From NCBI RefSeq assembly GCF_964355755.1, contig NC_092679.1, forward strand, positions 5,268,001 to 5,332,000: a stretch of DNA of 64,000 nucleotides. The letters run 5' to 3'. Shown piece after piece: positions 43,612-56,027 of this stretch (positions within the stretch are counted from its first letter, which is position 1; each line of letters starts with the position of its first letter). Made by a program: the position numbers and the translations under genes. The notes under the pieces were generated by a model. It was given only the letters and a program-made list of their open reading frames with translations. It did not search any database and was not told the DNA's origin. This stretch comes from Antedon mediterranea (taxonomy: Eukaryota; Echinodermata; Crinoidea; Comatulida; Antedonidae).

Positions 43612-44057
43612 TTAGAATAATATGTGAATTTATCTATCTAAACACGAGACATAATACACAACCTGATATTATAGGTAAATCAATAATTTATTCATTTTCA
43701 CTTTTATTATTAAAATGTAACAAAATAGGGCAGATATTAAGTTACAAATTTTAACCTGGTCAAGTCGTTTGTAACTAACAAGGTCAGATAACGTATGATT
43801 TAATTACTTTATTAAATAATACAACTTGTATATAAAGGGTCGATCATCATCTGCCAACTCGAATACATACACAATCGTTTTTAGCATTAACACCCCTCTC
43901 CATGATTATTAACATTATTACATTTATTTGTATATATTTTTTTCTAAATGTTCTATTTTTTAACTAATTTGTAAAGGCAATCCCGTCACAGGATTCAAAT
44001 CTTTCTGGGATTTGCCTTCGACCATTTTCTTTTATTATCTCTTGCCATTGTTGTTTT
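43612..44057. other. AT-rich non-coding stretch
   Basis: Nothing recognised. Confidence 0.5.
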
Positions 44058-44120
44058 TGCTACTTTTTGTCTTTTGGACGTTAATAAAATTTATTAACGT
44101 CCAAAAGACAAAAAGTAGCA
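44058..44120. repeat. Perfect 63-bp palindrome
   Basis: Two 31-bp arms (44058-44088 and 44090-44120) are exact reverse complements around a single A at 44089. The outer end reads TGCTACTTTTTGTC. It would form a near-loopless hairpin. Confidence 0.95.
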
Positions 44121-44306
44121 TTTAATGTTCTTTTAATTACATTGAATTGAATGTTATAAATAGTAATTACAGTATATTTTGTATATAGAAGGACGACATT
44201 GACTGAGTAAATTATACATTTTTTGTTGTTGTTTTTGTTTAGTCTATGTAAATATAAAATTGAAAAAATTCATCTCCTTCCCAACATATGTAAATATGTT
44301 ATTAAT

Positions 44307-44708
44307 GTTTGATTTTGGTCGAGATAAATGTTGAATTGAATTGAATTGTGTATAGGCTTAAAGATGTATTTTCCCCCTAAAAAAAATTTGTTTTTTTTTA
44401 ATATGCCATTTTAATGTAACATAATAAATATCCACTTTGACCATAAATTGGATCGAAAAAAATGTATTTACCTGAAAAACTGTAATTTAAATTGGTCAAC
44501 TGCCAGCCAATGGATTTTTGGTTGAATTTAACCATTTGCTTTGTCATTTTATAAGTGAAAACATTATTTCTTTTTATCGTTTTTTCTCCTATGGAAGTGA
44601 TTAACTTGATTAAAACTACAAAATGACCTATTCTAAGTCTAATTTAATTAATCGTCATTTTTCATGTTTTTGATTTTGGTCGAAATAAATGTGGAATTGA
44701 ATTGAATT
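44307..44708. mobile_element. MITE family B, second copy between 40-bp direct repeats
   Basis: From 44359 the sequence TAAAGATGTATTTTCCCCC and the family B interior (TGCCAGCCAATGGATTTTTG, TAAGTGAAAACATTATTTC) run to about 44664. The expected right end is missing. On both sides lie near-identical 40-44 bp sequences (44307-44347 and 44665-44708), GATTTTGGTCGARATAAATG then GAATTGAATTGAATT, which look like retroposon tails. Confidence 0.65.
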
Positions 44709-46866
44709 TTGCATTGAATACAAATGGTTAAAGTAAAATTAATAATATGTTTAACCTCCTCGTGTTTAATGTCCATGGTCTATTTATTTTGAGTGTAGGC
44801 CTATAACATAAAATGAATAAAATGATTACCGTAAAATAATACTATTGTTAACCTGATTAAAGCAATCACAGCAAATTTATATTTAAAAAAATGTTTTTTA
44901 ACTTGTCACAGTACTGTACTTATTCTAACATCTATTTCTATCTATTAAAAAAACATAAAATAAATAAAATGATTTACGTAAATAATAATAATAGTATTGT
45001 TGATCTTATTAAAGCAATGGCAGCTAATTTATAAAAAAGAAAAGATTTTTTTTTTTAAACATGTTCAAAGTACATATTACTGTACTTATTCTTATATCTA
45101 TGTATAAGGTATATTAAAAAAATAAATTGTATGTCCAGTGAGATAGCATAATTTGTTTTCTTAAAAATGCTGTCACAGTAATTAGATGTGAAATACATTT
45201 CCTATAAATAGATTAAAATCCGAACCCGAGCGACTCTTAATCAAGAAATAATAAGTACGATTCAAATCTAACCTGAAATCCTACGTAATATATAATATGA
45301 GATATGAAATAACACGAATAATGATAATCATCATTTACTTATGGGCATATAAACCGCTTATAAATCAGGATGTTTCATACGTTGAATTATTTTTCTCAAA
45401 TTATGGGGTAATACGATCCTTGTAGTAAGTAGTACGAAACTAGGCTGCTTCTTGTGGCTACCTTAACAGAAGCTGATTGCTCGACGACGGCTACGGACTG
45501 GCTTTATGCAGCCTTCTGCAGCCATATGGCGAAGCGTTTATTAATAAGGTGAAGCTTAACTGGGGCATTTTATACACAGGAAAGTATTAATAATAATACT
45601 TAGCCTTACGCGGTTGTTTGTTGGTAATTTTTGAATTTTTGTGAGTAATAAACCGCGCCCCTTCAATTTCCATTACATTAATATCACTATACAACAGAGG
45701 CCTTCGTAACTACTTACTAATTTTTGATTTTGTAAAATCTTTATTTGTTCTAGATCGTATTATATCAAATTAGGTATTCTATTCATGTTTTATTTAAATA
45801 TATTTATAAGCTTACATATACATAATTATTTGATCATTGTATCAATGATAAACATATCCGTCATATGTTGTCATATCATTAGATAACCCAATGCGTACGT
45901 ATAGTAAATTGAATTATTGCCCGAATAACAATAATTAACATACAGTACAGTTTGGTTTGTTTAGATCTAGACATAAGCCATATTTTCTGTAATGTACTAT
46001 TCATACAAGTCATTTTGAATTCGTAACCCAAGTGTCGTGTAATAATATACATCCGCTTTACACACTTAAACTAATAATTTTTAAAATACAACAAGTTAAG
46101 CCTGTTGTTATGTCAGACATGATTCCATAAAGAAATTCAAGATCATATGTCGTTTTCAACAATTTTGCATGACATTATTATTAACGAAAATTTGTGTTGA
46201 GCGTGATATATCTGAATGATAACCTTTTGCACTTTTCCATATGTTACTGATTCGACTCGGTGACCTTTGCTCAGGTCATTCCAAGAGTCGTTGGACTGAG
46301 AATACAGACCTGTATAATATTAAGGTCATCAGACGTAGAATTAGATAAAATGCTATCAATTGTCTAAATACTTCTATGTTTGTAATTTGCAAAACAATAT
46401 GTAATTTCTACTGCAGTGTAGATTTGAATTAATGTTTTAATGGATAATTCTTGTTATCATTCATAAATCTTTTCATGCAAACTTTGTACATAGTATTGTA
46501 CAATACTACTTAGAAGTGTTATATGTTATTATACTGCCTAATGTATAACATATATTATTATATTACATAGCCTATGTAAATACGCGAACGTGATTGGTTG
46601 AAACTGCATCACATGACTACCGCTGCGAGGATCGTAAATCGTATATATCCTCGAGAACGATGATATTGAATGTGTAATTTTCGCGTAATTATCGTGTCCC
46701 CTGTCATTAAACATAAACATATTTGGGAAACCTGCATTCATTTAGCGTCTGCACAACATACAGACCAACAAACGCAGTGTTAATGTATGTTGATTTATAT
46801 TACAGTATGTATAGGGGTTTGTCAAAAGTTGCATTTTAGCAGCACATGTTGTTATTAGACATCGTA
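44709..46866. other. AT-rich non-coding stretch
   Basis: Nothing recognised. Confidence 0.5.
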
Positions 46867-47034
46867 GGACGGTACGAGAGTACGGCGGTACTAGAGTACG
46901 ACGGTACGAGAGTACGACGGTACGAGAGTACGACGGTACGAGAGTACGACGGTACGAGAGTACGACGGTACGAGAGTACGACGGTACGAGAGTACGACGG
47001 TACGAGAGTACTGTACGACGGTACGACGGTACGA
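46867..47034. repeat. 16-bp GTAC-rich minisatellite
   Basis: About ten units of GTACGAGAGTACGACG, each made of two related 8-bp halves (GTACGAGA/GTACGACG). Edge units are diverged (GTACGGCGGTACTAGA; a shortened unit near 47011). Open frames on both strands (Tyr/Glu/Thr/Arg or Ser/Tyr/Arg/Thr rich) are by-products of the 16-bp period. Confidence 0.9.
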
Positions 47035-47137
47035 TCTCGTATTTGATTTTCAAATGAACTATTATGCCATGTTAACTTCTATTGGACTTTTCTTGTTATG
47101 TTGTTTTGATTTTCACCAAATGAATGAATAAATCTAA

Positions 47138-47242
47138 AGCTCTGTCTACACTATCAAACAAAGTAGCGTCATGCCCAAAAATAGTAGTGATTTGACATCA
47201 TTTTTTTTTTGTCACATACAGTTTGATAGTGTAGACATAGCT
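47138..47242. mobile_element. MITE family A, copy 3 (105 bp) with TAA duplication
   Basis: Ends AGCTCTGTCTACACTATCAA and TTTGATAGTGTAGACATAGCT are flanked by TAA at 47135-47137 and 47243-47245. The interior is reduced compared with copies 1 and 4. Confidence 0.85.
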
Positions 47243-47810
47243 TAAATATTTCTTCCTTGGTCTTCGTCATAATTATTATGTTATTATTTTGATTGATTAT
47301 AATCATTTATGTTTTATTTTAAAGGAAGTCACTTGGAACTAAAATGTCACTTGTCAACAATCAGCTGTCAGAGAGATTTCAATCATTCGAATTCATTTTT
47401 ATTTTTCAAAAAGACCAAAAACAGATGCGACTTTTTAGCTGCCGAGATTAAACGTTCACGAATCCCTTTGGACTGGTCACCATGGAAACTTTACTTTTAC
47501 GGCTACATGACGTAGTCTCCAAACGAGAACCGTTTAGTAAAGAGCAGCCTATGGTGCTTCTCAGACGTTTGAGATTTTCTACAATCTCGTTACATCTCTG
47601 TCTGACCAGAGAAGCTTTCAAATTGGTCGAATTGAATGATAGCAATTTTATTGTCATTTTGATATTAAATATTAATAATATTACAAATAAACAGAACTAA
47701 AATTTGCTAACGCTTCAAATCAGTTGCCAGCAGTCAATGTTTTTAGAGTATTCAAAAAACGTGTATTTTACGAGTATATTGGTCATTTGCAAAAATTATG
47801 TTACAGGGAG

Positions 47811-50028
47811 GCGATTTTTTTTTCCGTACGAGAGTTCCTCCATCGGTTCGTTTCGGACTCAATCGACTCTTCGGTAAGCCACCGATGCTCACTGATGCGT
47901 GACAGCAACCACAAAACGTGAGCAGCTTCTTTGCACGAGTGACAAATTTATACATACTATACTAGAGGCCTAATACTATACTCACTGTAAATATAATAAT
48001 AAATGTAGTACTGAACGTCATTGTAATAATAATAATAGTCCTAGAATTTTAATAATATAATACTGTATAGGCAGCCACAAACCAATGTATGTACCATCAG
48101 ATTCACAAACAGTAACACACACACACAGCAGCAGCACTTTGTTGGTTGTCACAAGCAAGGCCAGCTAGCCTAGCCCTACGTACGTGTGCTTCAATGTAGT
48201 ACATTCCATCTACAGTACTATTTTTTATTTTAATAAAATGAAGTAGTAGGTTAGAAATTATATGTACAGAAGTAACACTAACAGATGTTTTTATCAAGAA
48301 AATTACAATTTTCTTCAGGTTTTTAAGTGTAACATTTGAAAAATTGTATATGTTATGCGCGATTTGAACGATTTGCGCAATTTGAAATTGCGCAAAAAAA
48401 TCCTTGCGCAATTTGAAATTGCGCAAAGAATTCTTGCGCAATTTTAAATTGCGCAAGGATTTTTTTGCGCAATTTCAAATTGCGCAATCAACTTGCGCAA
48501 TTTCAAATTGCGCAAGAAAATCTTTGCGCAATTTTAAATTGCGCTGCACAATTTGTAAATTGCGCAAGATAGTTCTTGCGCAATATGACACCTTTGCGCA
48601 ATTTGAAAACGAACTGTAAATTTTCCCATACATGGCTAGGCTAGGCCTAGGCAGAGGAGTTTAAAATTTAGTATTTTATTATATAAATAAGACCATTTCA
48701 ATGAAGATAATGTTTAATACTCACTTTTTAAGTTTTTAATATTAGTTTAAGCTAGGCCATGTAACCTAGTCAGTATCAGTAGTCCAGACCCTAGCTAGGC
48801 TAGAGTAGTATAGCCGGCCGCCCGCGCCGCGCCCGCCTGGTGGAACACCACCGCTTCGTTTTCCTTCGTCGGTTCTTCGACGGTATGCTAACTTATAACA
48901 ATATTTGCACTACTAAAATAAGGAAATGCGATATTTATCTTTAATTTTGAATCATTCTTAGAAATTACTATAAAAATATGGGTGTGCATGATTTCACAAT
49001 CTGTCGAAAAACCTTGCGCAATTTGCAGATTACTTGCGCAATTTAATACGTTGCTTGCGCAATTTGAAACACATGTTTCAATTCAAATTGCGCAAGGATT
49101 TTTTTTGCGCAATTTCAAATTGCGCAAATCGTTCAAATCGCGCAAGTAACATGTATTCTTGTAAGTTGTAATGTATAGAAACACATGCTTGCTTATAAAG
49201 CGTTTAATATCGTGTTAATTTAATAATTGATGATAGTATCACATATAATTATAAGCTTCCTGGAAAATGTGTTATTATTAAATGTATTTGTACTATTGCA
49301 GTCGTGTCAGTACCGTAATTGAATGTTTTTTACTTTGCATGTATTTTTTATGATTTTCCAAATTACATATAATAAACAATAATATTAGTTGTAGGCCTAT
49401 AACTTAATTAAAACTCCAAAGTTGCCTATTATTAAAAGTCTGAAATCTTTTTTTAAAGATTGGGGATAATTAATACGTACACCTTTAACGTAAAATTTCC
49501 ATTACCTTACAATATAAATATTAATTTAATAATATTATTTTAAAAGGTATAAAAAACATACACTGTGCATAGGAATTCCTACTGTACATAATCATTTTAA
49601 ATTCAAAAGTAATACCTTGCATAGGCTTACACAAGCTAGCCTAGCCATGGGCTAGCTACAATACCATAAACGATAAGAAAAAGAGCCTCTCGTTCGTGAC
49701 AAAAGGTCGTTCAACTTCAAAAAATAATATCTGATACGACCTACTATTGGGTCGTAGACCTAAATATCTTCAATATGCTATTGGGTTCTTAATGTAATTA
49801 CTAAGTAGGCCTAGTATTTATTAATTAATGTCATCAAATCAAAACTCGTATTAGTGTAGATTTATTTTACTATTGTGAGAGCCTGTGGGAAAGTAAGCTC
49901 GCGGTTTGTAAATGTAAATTGTATTATGTTGTCACGCATCAGTGAGCTGACTTTACCGAATACCGAAGAGAGTCGATTGAGTCCGAAACGAACCGATGGA
50001 GGAACTCTCGTACGGAAAAAAAAATCGC
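47811..50028. mobile_element. Mutator-like (MULE) non-autonomous element, 2.2 kb
   Basis: Inverted ends begin GCGATTTTTTTTTCCGTACG and are identical for about 60 bp, then similar to about 100 bp (CTCACTGATGCGTGACA shared). They are flanked by a perfect 9-bp duplication TACAGGGAG at 47802-47810 and 50029-50037. A 9-bp duplication with long inverted ends is characteristic of Mutator-type elements. No frame inside resembles a transposase; the longest (117 codons, minus strand) runs through the nested TTGCGCAA repeats. The intact ends suggest recent insertion. Confidence 0.8.
48351..49151. mobile_element. Foldback element built of TTGCGCAA palindromes, nested in the MULE
   Basis: Outer ends TGTTATGCGCGATTTGAACG and the inverted GATTTGAACGATTTGCGC at 49118-49151 pair over about 70 bp. 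Left cluster 48351-48610 holds about 14 TTGCGCAA-type palindromes joined by AATTTGAAATT or AATTTTAAATT spacers. Right cluster 49014-49151 holds about six more. The middle (48611-49013) is single-copy and includes a GC-rich patch. Confidence 0.75.
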
Positions 50029-50037
50029 TACAGGGAG

Positions 50038-52718
50038 AAGTCTAACAAAAGCCCCTTGACAGGTTCATAAGGTCAAACCAGCAAGGAAGAACTTTTTTTC
50101 ACAGCTATATTCCACATTTTCACTTTACATGTGTTGTACAGAATTACGTTACCACTTAAATGAACTAGTTTTCAACCAAGCTCAATCACATTTCACTCAA
50201 AATATCATTTACTTTAGTCAGTTATTTAGAAATAAAACATTGAGTTTGATGATGGATAAAAAAACCAATCGATAATTGAGAGAAATGGAAGCAAGGAACG
50301 TCCTACTAGAGATGTATCTTCACCAACGTATGATTGGCTAGACTTGACATAAAATAGATCAATTTCATTTAATCGATCGGCAATTCTCATGGATTTCCGG
50401 ATAGAACAATTGTATACTGCAGTATTATATAATATAACTAACTAATGAATCTATAATGTTATAACCTATAACTAAATAAATAGTATCACCTAGACATTAG
50501 CTCCCAGTTATCATCAAAATACTAACGTTTTACATCATCTTACGACAAGATTACAGTGCAGAATAAAATTATAAAAGCCACATTATTGGAAGCGATAAAA
50601 AGGAATTTAATTGGATATAAAATCAAGAACGCCAATAAAAGTGATATAGCCGCAAGCAATATTTGACAAAGTGTGTATGGGCAGTGGCTGCTTTTATAGA
50701 TCATTTTTTAATATGCAAGTGTGAAACTCTTTTTCGCTTCATCGCTTATAAAGTGAATTGGTGTGATTATGGTGATAGTAATGTTTCAATCATCGTCAAC
50801 CAAAATACTTTTAAAACTATTTATTAAACATCTGATTTGTATAAATAGATAGTGATAGATGTTGATTTATGATGATGGAATCGACTGACGATCATCAAAA
50901 CTATAATGTGAAAATAACAAGAATTACGATAGTTGATGAAAACAATATCAAAACAATGAAGATGATCAGATAAAGTTTTATTCTTCGAGTGCTCTTGGCA
51001 ACGATGATGGCGCTACTGTAATTTTGTTCAGAGCAATAGCTTAACTAGGATACATACCCTTTTTTCTTTAATTCCAAGTAGACTTATGTACTTTGGTAGA
51101 GAGTAATAAATACAATCACGTCTAAAAAAGGAAATACCCTATGCCTCATTTAGCCTGGTATTTATATTTGATAAGGCTTTTGGTCAGACGAGAACTGAAA
51201 GTCAACATTTTTTACATCACATACGGTAATAAATATCAACTAATAAATCAACACTAATATTCCAGCTATTGATTCGTTCTGAATTTATTTTTGTTTAAAT
51301 ATCAGATATCAAATCTTGAACAGTGATCCATTGGGGTGAGGTCATTTGAAGGCAGGTCAGAAGTCCAAACACCGGAAGTACCATTGTATTAACAATTTCC
51401 TACTGTCTACCGTTATTTTGAATATATAATAATATACAAATAACTACTGAACTACTGTGTAGTAGTGGTCAGACTAAGAATATCTGAAGTATTAATAACT
51501 ACTGTATACGCTGTCTATTCAGAAAGAAAATAACATTGTGGTAAAAGTTGTTTCACATGGTTTCTTTTGCAATAAACAGATATGTAAAAATTTGTTTAAA
51601 ATATTGTACTCTACTTCAATTTATACTAGAATCTGACAACATCGCCCATCTAACCCACACACTATCGTCCTCCTGTCCCATATATCTTTATTCAACGTCA
51701 ACTATATAAGCGGGGTGGAAGGAAAAGAGTTGGGGGGGGGGGGAGAGATAATGAGGATTGGTCGAACTTATATCACCTATGAGAATGGGAAAGAGATTCC
51801 ATTCCTGTCAACAGCTGGGTTTCCAAGAGAAAAAGCATTAAACATTGTTTTGCACTTTCATGACTTTTGGTCATCCAATGTTGACTGATGTTGTTTGTCA
51901 ATCAGTAAAACTATTAACCGTTTAGTTTGGTTAGGGTAAGAAAAATGCAGTTCAAATGTCATCGTTAAACGAGGCAAGGAGGTAGTATTTTGCTGAATGA
52001 GGTGACAAAAGTTGACACCTTGCCAGTTGTGTCTGCATATTTCTACGGTACACGCAACACTGATGTATGACAACTACAGTTAGTAATTTAATAGTACACA
52101 GTGTAACTGTACGGAACTAATTGAACTAATAAAAAAGACATATCATTGTACATTTTTAAGAAGTTAGGCATATTATTAGTTTCAATTTAATCTAAACATG
52201 TTCCAATTATATATCGTACATTAAGAACAAGATCATATACATATAGAATGTTGAGGGATTCTACAATGGTGTTTACCATATTCATCTGGTGTTAATAATA
52301 AGCCTTTTGAAAAGCGACGGACAACGCGTTAAAATCTGTGCATGGTTCTCACGAAAACGCAAAATAGGCCAACGCAACGAAAGACCACAACGCAAATATC
52401 CTAGCTCATTGGCGACCAATTGTTTTGCGTTACGCCCGGCGTAATTGCGATGCCTAAAAGTAGCATGCATAAGATACATACATTCGTTTTATTCAAAAAG
52501 TGTGTAGGCTGCATCAAACGCATCCCAGTTTAAGATGATGGTAATATAGTAAATTGTATTTAATCTAATTCGAGGTGTTATTGTTCCAGCCGTGTTGATT
52601 TAACATTATCCAAATAATGTCCAAATGGTTGGTGGCGCTGTGGAGAAGCAAGCGTGTACCGTACATAAAATATTATGACGTGTTGGTAAATACTGTATAT
52701 GATATCTATGATGATTCT
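50038..52718. other. AT-rich non-coding stretch
   Basis: No gene recognised. A 12-base G run lies at about 51732-51743. Confidence 0.5.

Positions 52719-52780
<62 letters not shown>
52719..52780. repeat. (ATG)n microsatellite
   Basis: About twenty perfect units. The Met and His homopolymer frames through it are artefacts. Confidence 0.98.
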
Positions 52781-52844
52781 AATAATGAGGTATGTTGGCG
52801 ATGTTGATTACGTAATTATAATGTGACATAATATCAAAATGTTA

Positions 52845-52875
<31 letters not shown>
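52845..52875. repeat. (ATG)n microsatellite, second tract
   Basis: About ten perfect units, 65 bp downstream of the larger tract. Confidence 0.95.
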
Positions 52876-52876
<1 letters not shown>

Positions 52877-53908
52877 ATAGCAATGACACATAAATGATGC
52901 CAATTTTTTTTTATGCAAACAAACTCTAATGGAATTTATAAAAAAATGTATAATAAAAAGGTACGTTTAAAGTAAACATATCAGCTTAAATGATAACTTT
53001 TCTAGGTCGATTTAATTACTCTATCCCGTGCGACCATCGCTCTACAAGTGTAAACCGCGTTGTTTATAATAGCTTAGGCTCAAGGTTAAAAAGTAAACAA
53101 CACAAACGGCCTAATAGTTTGAAGTGTAATGAAAACCAATCAATCAAAGCTGTTCTAGAATAACACTTGTTTTATCTTGTTGTCTTTCACTGTGATTTCA
53201 TTTGCCTACAAATGCCGGTGGTCCCAGCCGAATAACTTAACTATGGCGCGCCAAGTGTTAAATTAAATGTAATATAAAGGAAAGACCTGTGTTTGATTTA
53301 TCATTATACAGGCCTACTGTAAAATCATCGATGCATTCAAGATCAAGTACGGGTGATTGTCTGACTAATGCTATGAATCCAACTGTACTAAATTAAGTAA
53401 TGTTTTCTATCTAATTATGAACGAAATATATCTAACGTGAAGGATATTTGGCGCACCATACCTGGTGCCCAAAATATCGGTTCCCTTTTAAATTAACGTA
53501 AACATGTTTGAATTGTCTATTCAGTTTTATAGTGCCTGGTAAAAATGTATCTACCATTTTAAACTATACGATATGCTGTTGATTATATTTTCATCATACA
53601 TAGTAGTTAGGGTGACCCAATGCGTTTATAACAAGGGAGTGAGAGCTAATAACATGGTGTATAGGCCTACTAATCGGCGTTATACTTTTAATCCAAACAC
53701 CGGTACAAACATGTTATATCCTATGCGTAAAATATAGGTTATAATTTATCACCAATCACAGGTAATATTGAGGTGGACTTCAATGTATTAAACCCTATAC
53801 CTTAATTACAAAAACAAACTTACTCGTTTCAGTCAGCAAACACTAAATCGTCTTCGTTATTTCTTCAGCTTAATTAGGCCTACGTAATAGCAGCATATGT
53901 CTAGTACG
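52876..53908. other. AT-rich non-coding stretch
   Basis: Nothing recognised. Confidence 0.5.
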
Positions 53909-55058
53909 TTATTTGCATATCCAGGCATTCTTTACTGTACAGAGACAGTGCGATTCATGAATATTCAACACATTTTAACAATGATGTTAAATGTCTTTGT
54001 TTCTTGTTTTGCCCTGCATGCTTTTATTTGCATATCAATACATTCTTTAATGTACAGAGACAGTACGATTCATGAATATTTAACACATTTTAACAATGAT
54101 GTTAATGTATTTGTTTTCTTGTTTTGCCCTGCATGCTTTTATTTGCATATCCAGGCATTCTTTACTGTACAGCGACAGTACGATGCATGAATATTCAACA
54201 CATTTTAACAATGATGTTAAATGTCTTTGTTTCTTGTTTTGCCCTGCATGCTTTTATTTGCATATCCATACATTCTTTACTGTACAGAGACAGTACGATT
54301 CATGAATATTTAACACATTTTAACAATGATGTTAATGTATGTGTTGTCTTGTTTTGCCCTGCATGCTCTTATTTGCATATCCATACATTCTTTACTGTAC
54401 AGAGACAGTACGATTCATGAATATTTAACACATTTTAACAATGATGTTAATGTATTTGTTGTCTTGTTTTGCCCTGCATGCTCTTATTTGCATATCCAGG
54501 CATTCTTTACTGTACAGAGACAGTACGATTCATGAATATTCAACACATTTTAACAATGATGTTAATGTATGTGTTGTCTTGTTTTGCCCTGCATGCTCTT
54601 ATTTGCATATCCATACATTCTTTACTGTACAGAGACAGTACGATTCATGAATATTTAACACATTTTAACAATGATGTTAATGTATTTGTTGTCTTGTTTT
54701 GCCCTGCATGCTTTTATTTGCATATCCAGGCATTCTTTACTGTACAGAGACAGTACGATGCATGAATATTCAACACATTTTAACAATGATGTTAATGTAT
54801 TTGTTGTCTTGTTTTGCCCTGCATGCTTTTATTTGCATATCCAGGCATTCTTTACTGTACAGAGACAGTACGATTCATGAATATTCAACACATTTTAACA
54901 ATGATGTTAATGTATTTGTTTTCTTGTTTTGCCCTGCATGCTTTTATTTGCATATCCAGGCATTCTTTACTGTACAGAGACAGTACGATTCATGAATATT
55001 TAACACATTTTAACAATGATGTTAAATGTATTTGTTGTCTTGTTTTGCCCTGCATGCT
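53909..55058. repeat. 115-bp satellite, ten tandem copies
   Basis: Units start at 53909 and every 115 bp to 54944. Each opens TTATTTGCATATCMA and carries TTTACTGTACAGAGACAGTA, TCATGAATATTYAACACATT and TTTGCCCTGCATGCT. Two unit types (CCAGGC+ATTCAAC, CCATAC+ATTTAAC) alternate in part. The series of 69-98 codon frames arises because 115 is not a multiple of three. It is not coding. Confidence 0.97.
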
Positions 55059-55524
55059 TGTCATCCAAGCTGTGATCAGGATGTTTGTTACATTCTTAAA
55101 TCTTATGTTTTTTTATTTGAAATAAAGGATGATTTTTTAACTATTATGAGGATTATCGTCATCACTATACATACGAAGTGGAACATCGGGAACAAGTCCT
55201 GAAGCTGAAGGTAACTATTTGGTGTTCTCCAAACGTATTCATTATAGCGGTTTACCTTTATAGAACTGCCACAACGTAATGCTATATATGCCTACACCAC
55301 ATCTAAATGTACACATGAAACATAACTAACGCTTCTATCATTTGTAAATCTAGATGTGATTATAAAGAATTCTTAAAATACTTTATTCATCTGAAAAATG
55401 CATTGCAAAAATAATGGTATGGTATTCATCCAGCTCTTAAAATGGCTTGATACTATATGTAAAATGTGTTTATTATTACTATTATTTTAAAATTAAATGA
55501 AAACAAAACATTTAGTTTGTACTA
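55059..55524. other. AT-rich non-coding stretch
   Basis: Nothing recognised. Confidence 0.5.
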
Positions 55525-55651
55525 CAATAGAATCCCTATAAAAGAGACACTTGGATAGGGGTTCCCGTTTACGCGGAAAGTAGGCCTACCGGTAATGTGC
55601 TCCGGTAATGTGTTCCATGAATAGGGGTGTCAGATGGAAGGGATTCTGCTG
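55525..55651. mobile_element. pogo-like MITE, 127 bp
   Basis: Ends CAATAGAATCCCT and AGGGATTCTGCTG are inverted with two mismatches and flanked by TA on both sides. The interior has sub-repeats GGTAATGTGYTCC and AATAGGGGTGTC. The CAGTAGAAYCC-type ends and TA target fit the Tc1/mariner-pogo superfamily. A half copy lies at 16141-16182. Confidence 0.7.
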
Positions 55652-55966
55652 TAATTTTTCTTTCCTTTTTTAGTATTTATATTGAATTGGATTATTTTGT
55701 AATATCACGAACTTGTGTAAAAACAATCAATGTTGATTGAACAAGTTGTACTGTACATCAGTCTCGTGAATAAATAAAGTTTATAGTTTATATTATATTT
55801 CCTCATCTTTATCGTTTCAAATTAATTAATTAACATTTCAGTATATCACCGGGCGGTTTAGAACTAATGTTCTTTGCCTGTCGTGTTTATATATTATATT
55901 CATGAAATGTATTATTTGAAACTCGTACTTACTTTTTTTAATACCTTATTCATTTGTTCTATTATT
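55652..55966. other. AT-rich non-coding stretch
   Basis: Nothing recognised. Confidence 0.5.
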
Positions 55967-56027
55967 GATTGAAAGAAAGAAAATAAATGTTTACGTTGAA
56001 TTGAATTGAATTGAATTGAATTGAATT
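55967..56027 (+). mobile_element. Retroposon-like tail with (TTGAA)n
   Basis: AAAGAAAATAAATGTTTACG runs into six TTGAA units (55996-56027). The same AATAAATGT...TTGAATTGAATT signature occurs at 44330-44347 and 44689-44708, suggesting a shared non-LTR 3' end. Confidence 0.4.

Noticed and set aside
46742-47053. Tyr/Arg/Thr repeat protein frames on both strands
   Set aside because: Products of the 16-bp minisatellite; no start context or neighbouring exons.
48103-48456. 117-codon minus-strand frame, Lys/Arg/Phe-rich at its start
   Set aside because: The N-terminal half is the TTGCGCAA repeat; the rest has no domain and is not transposase-like.
52578-52829. Poly-His / poly-Met frames
   Set aside because: Translation of an (ATG)n microsatellite.
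53897-55125. A ladder of overlapping 69-103 codon frames, Cys/His/Phe-rich
   Set aside because: They repeat every 115 bp and come from the tandem satellite, whose period is not a multiple of three.
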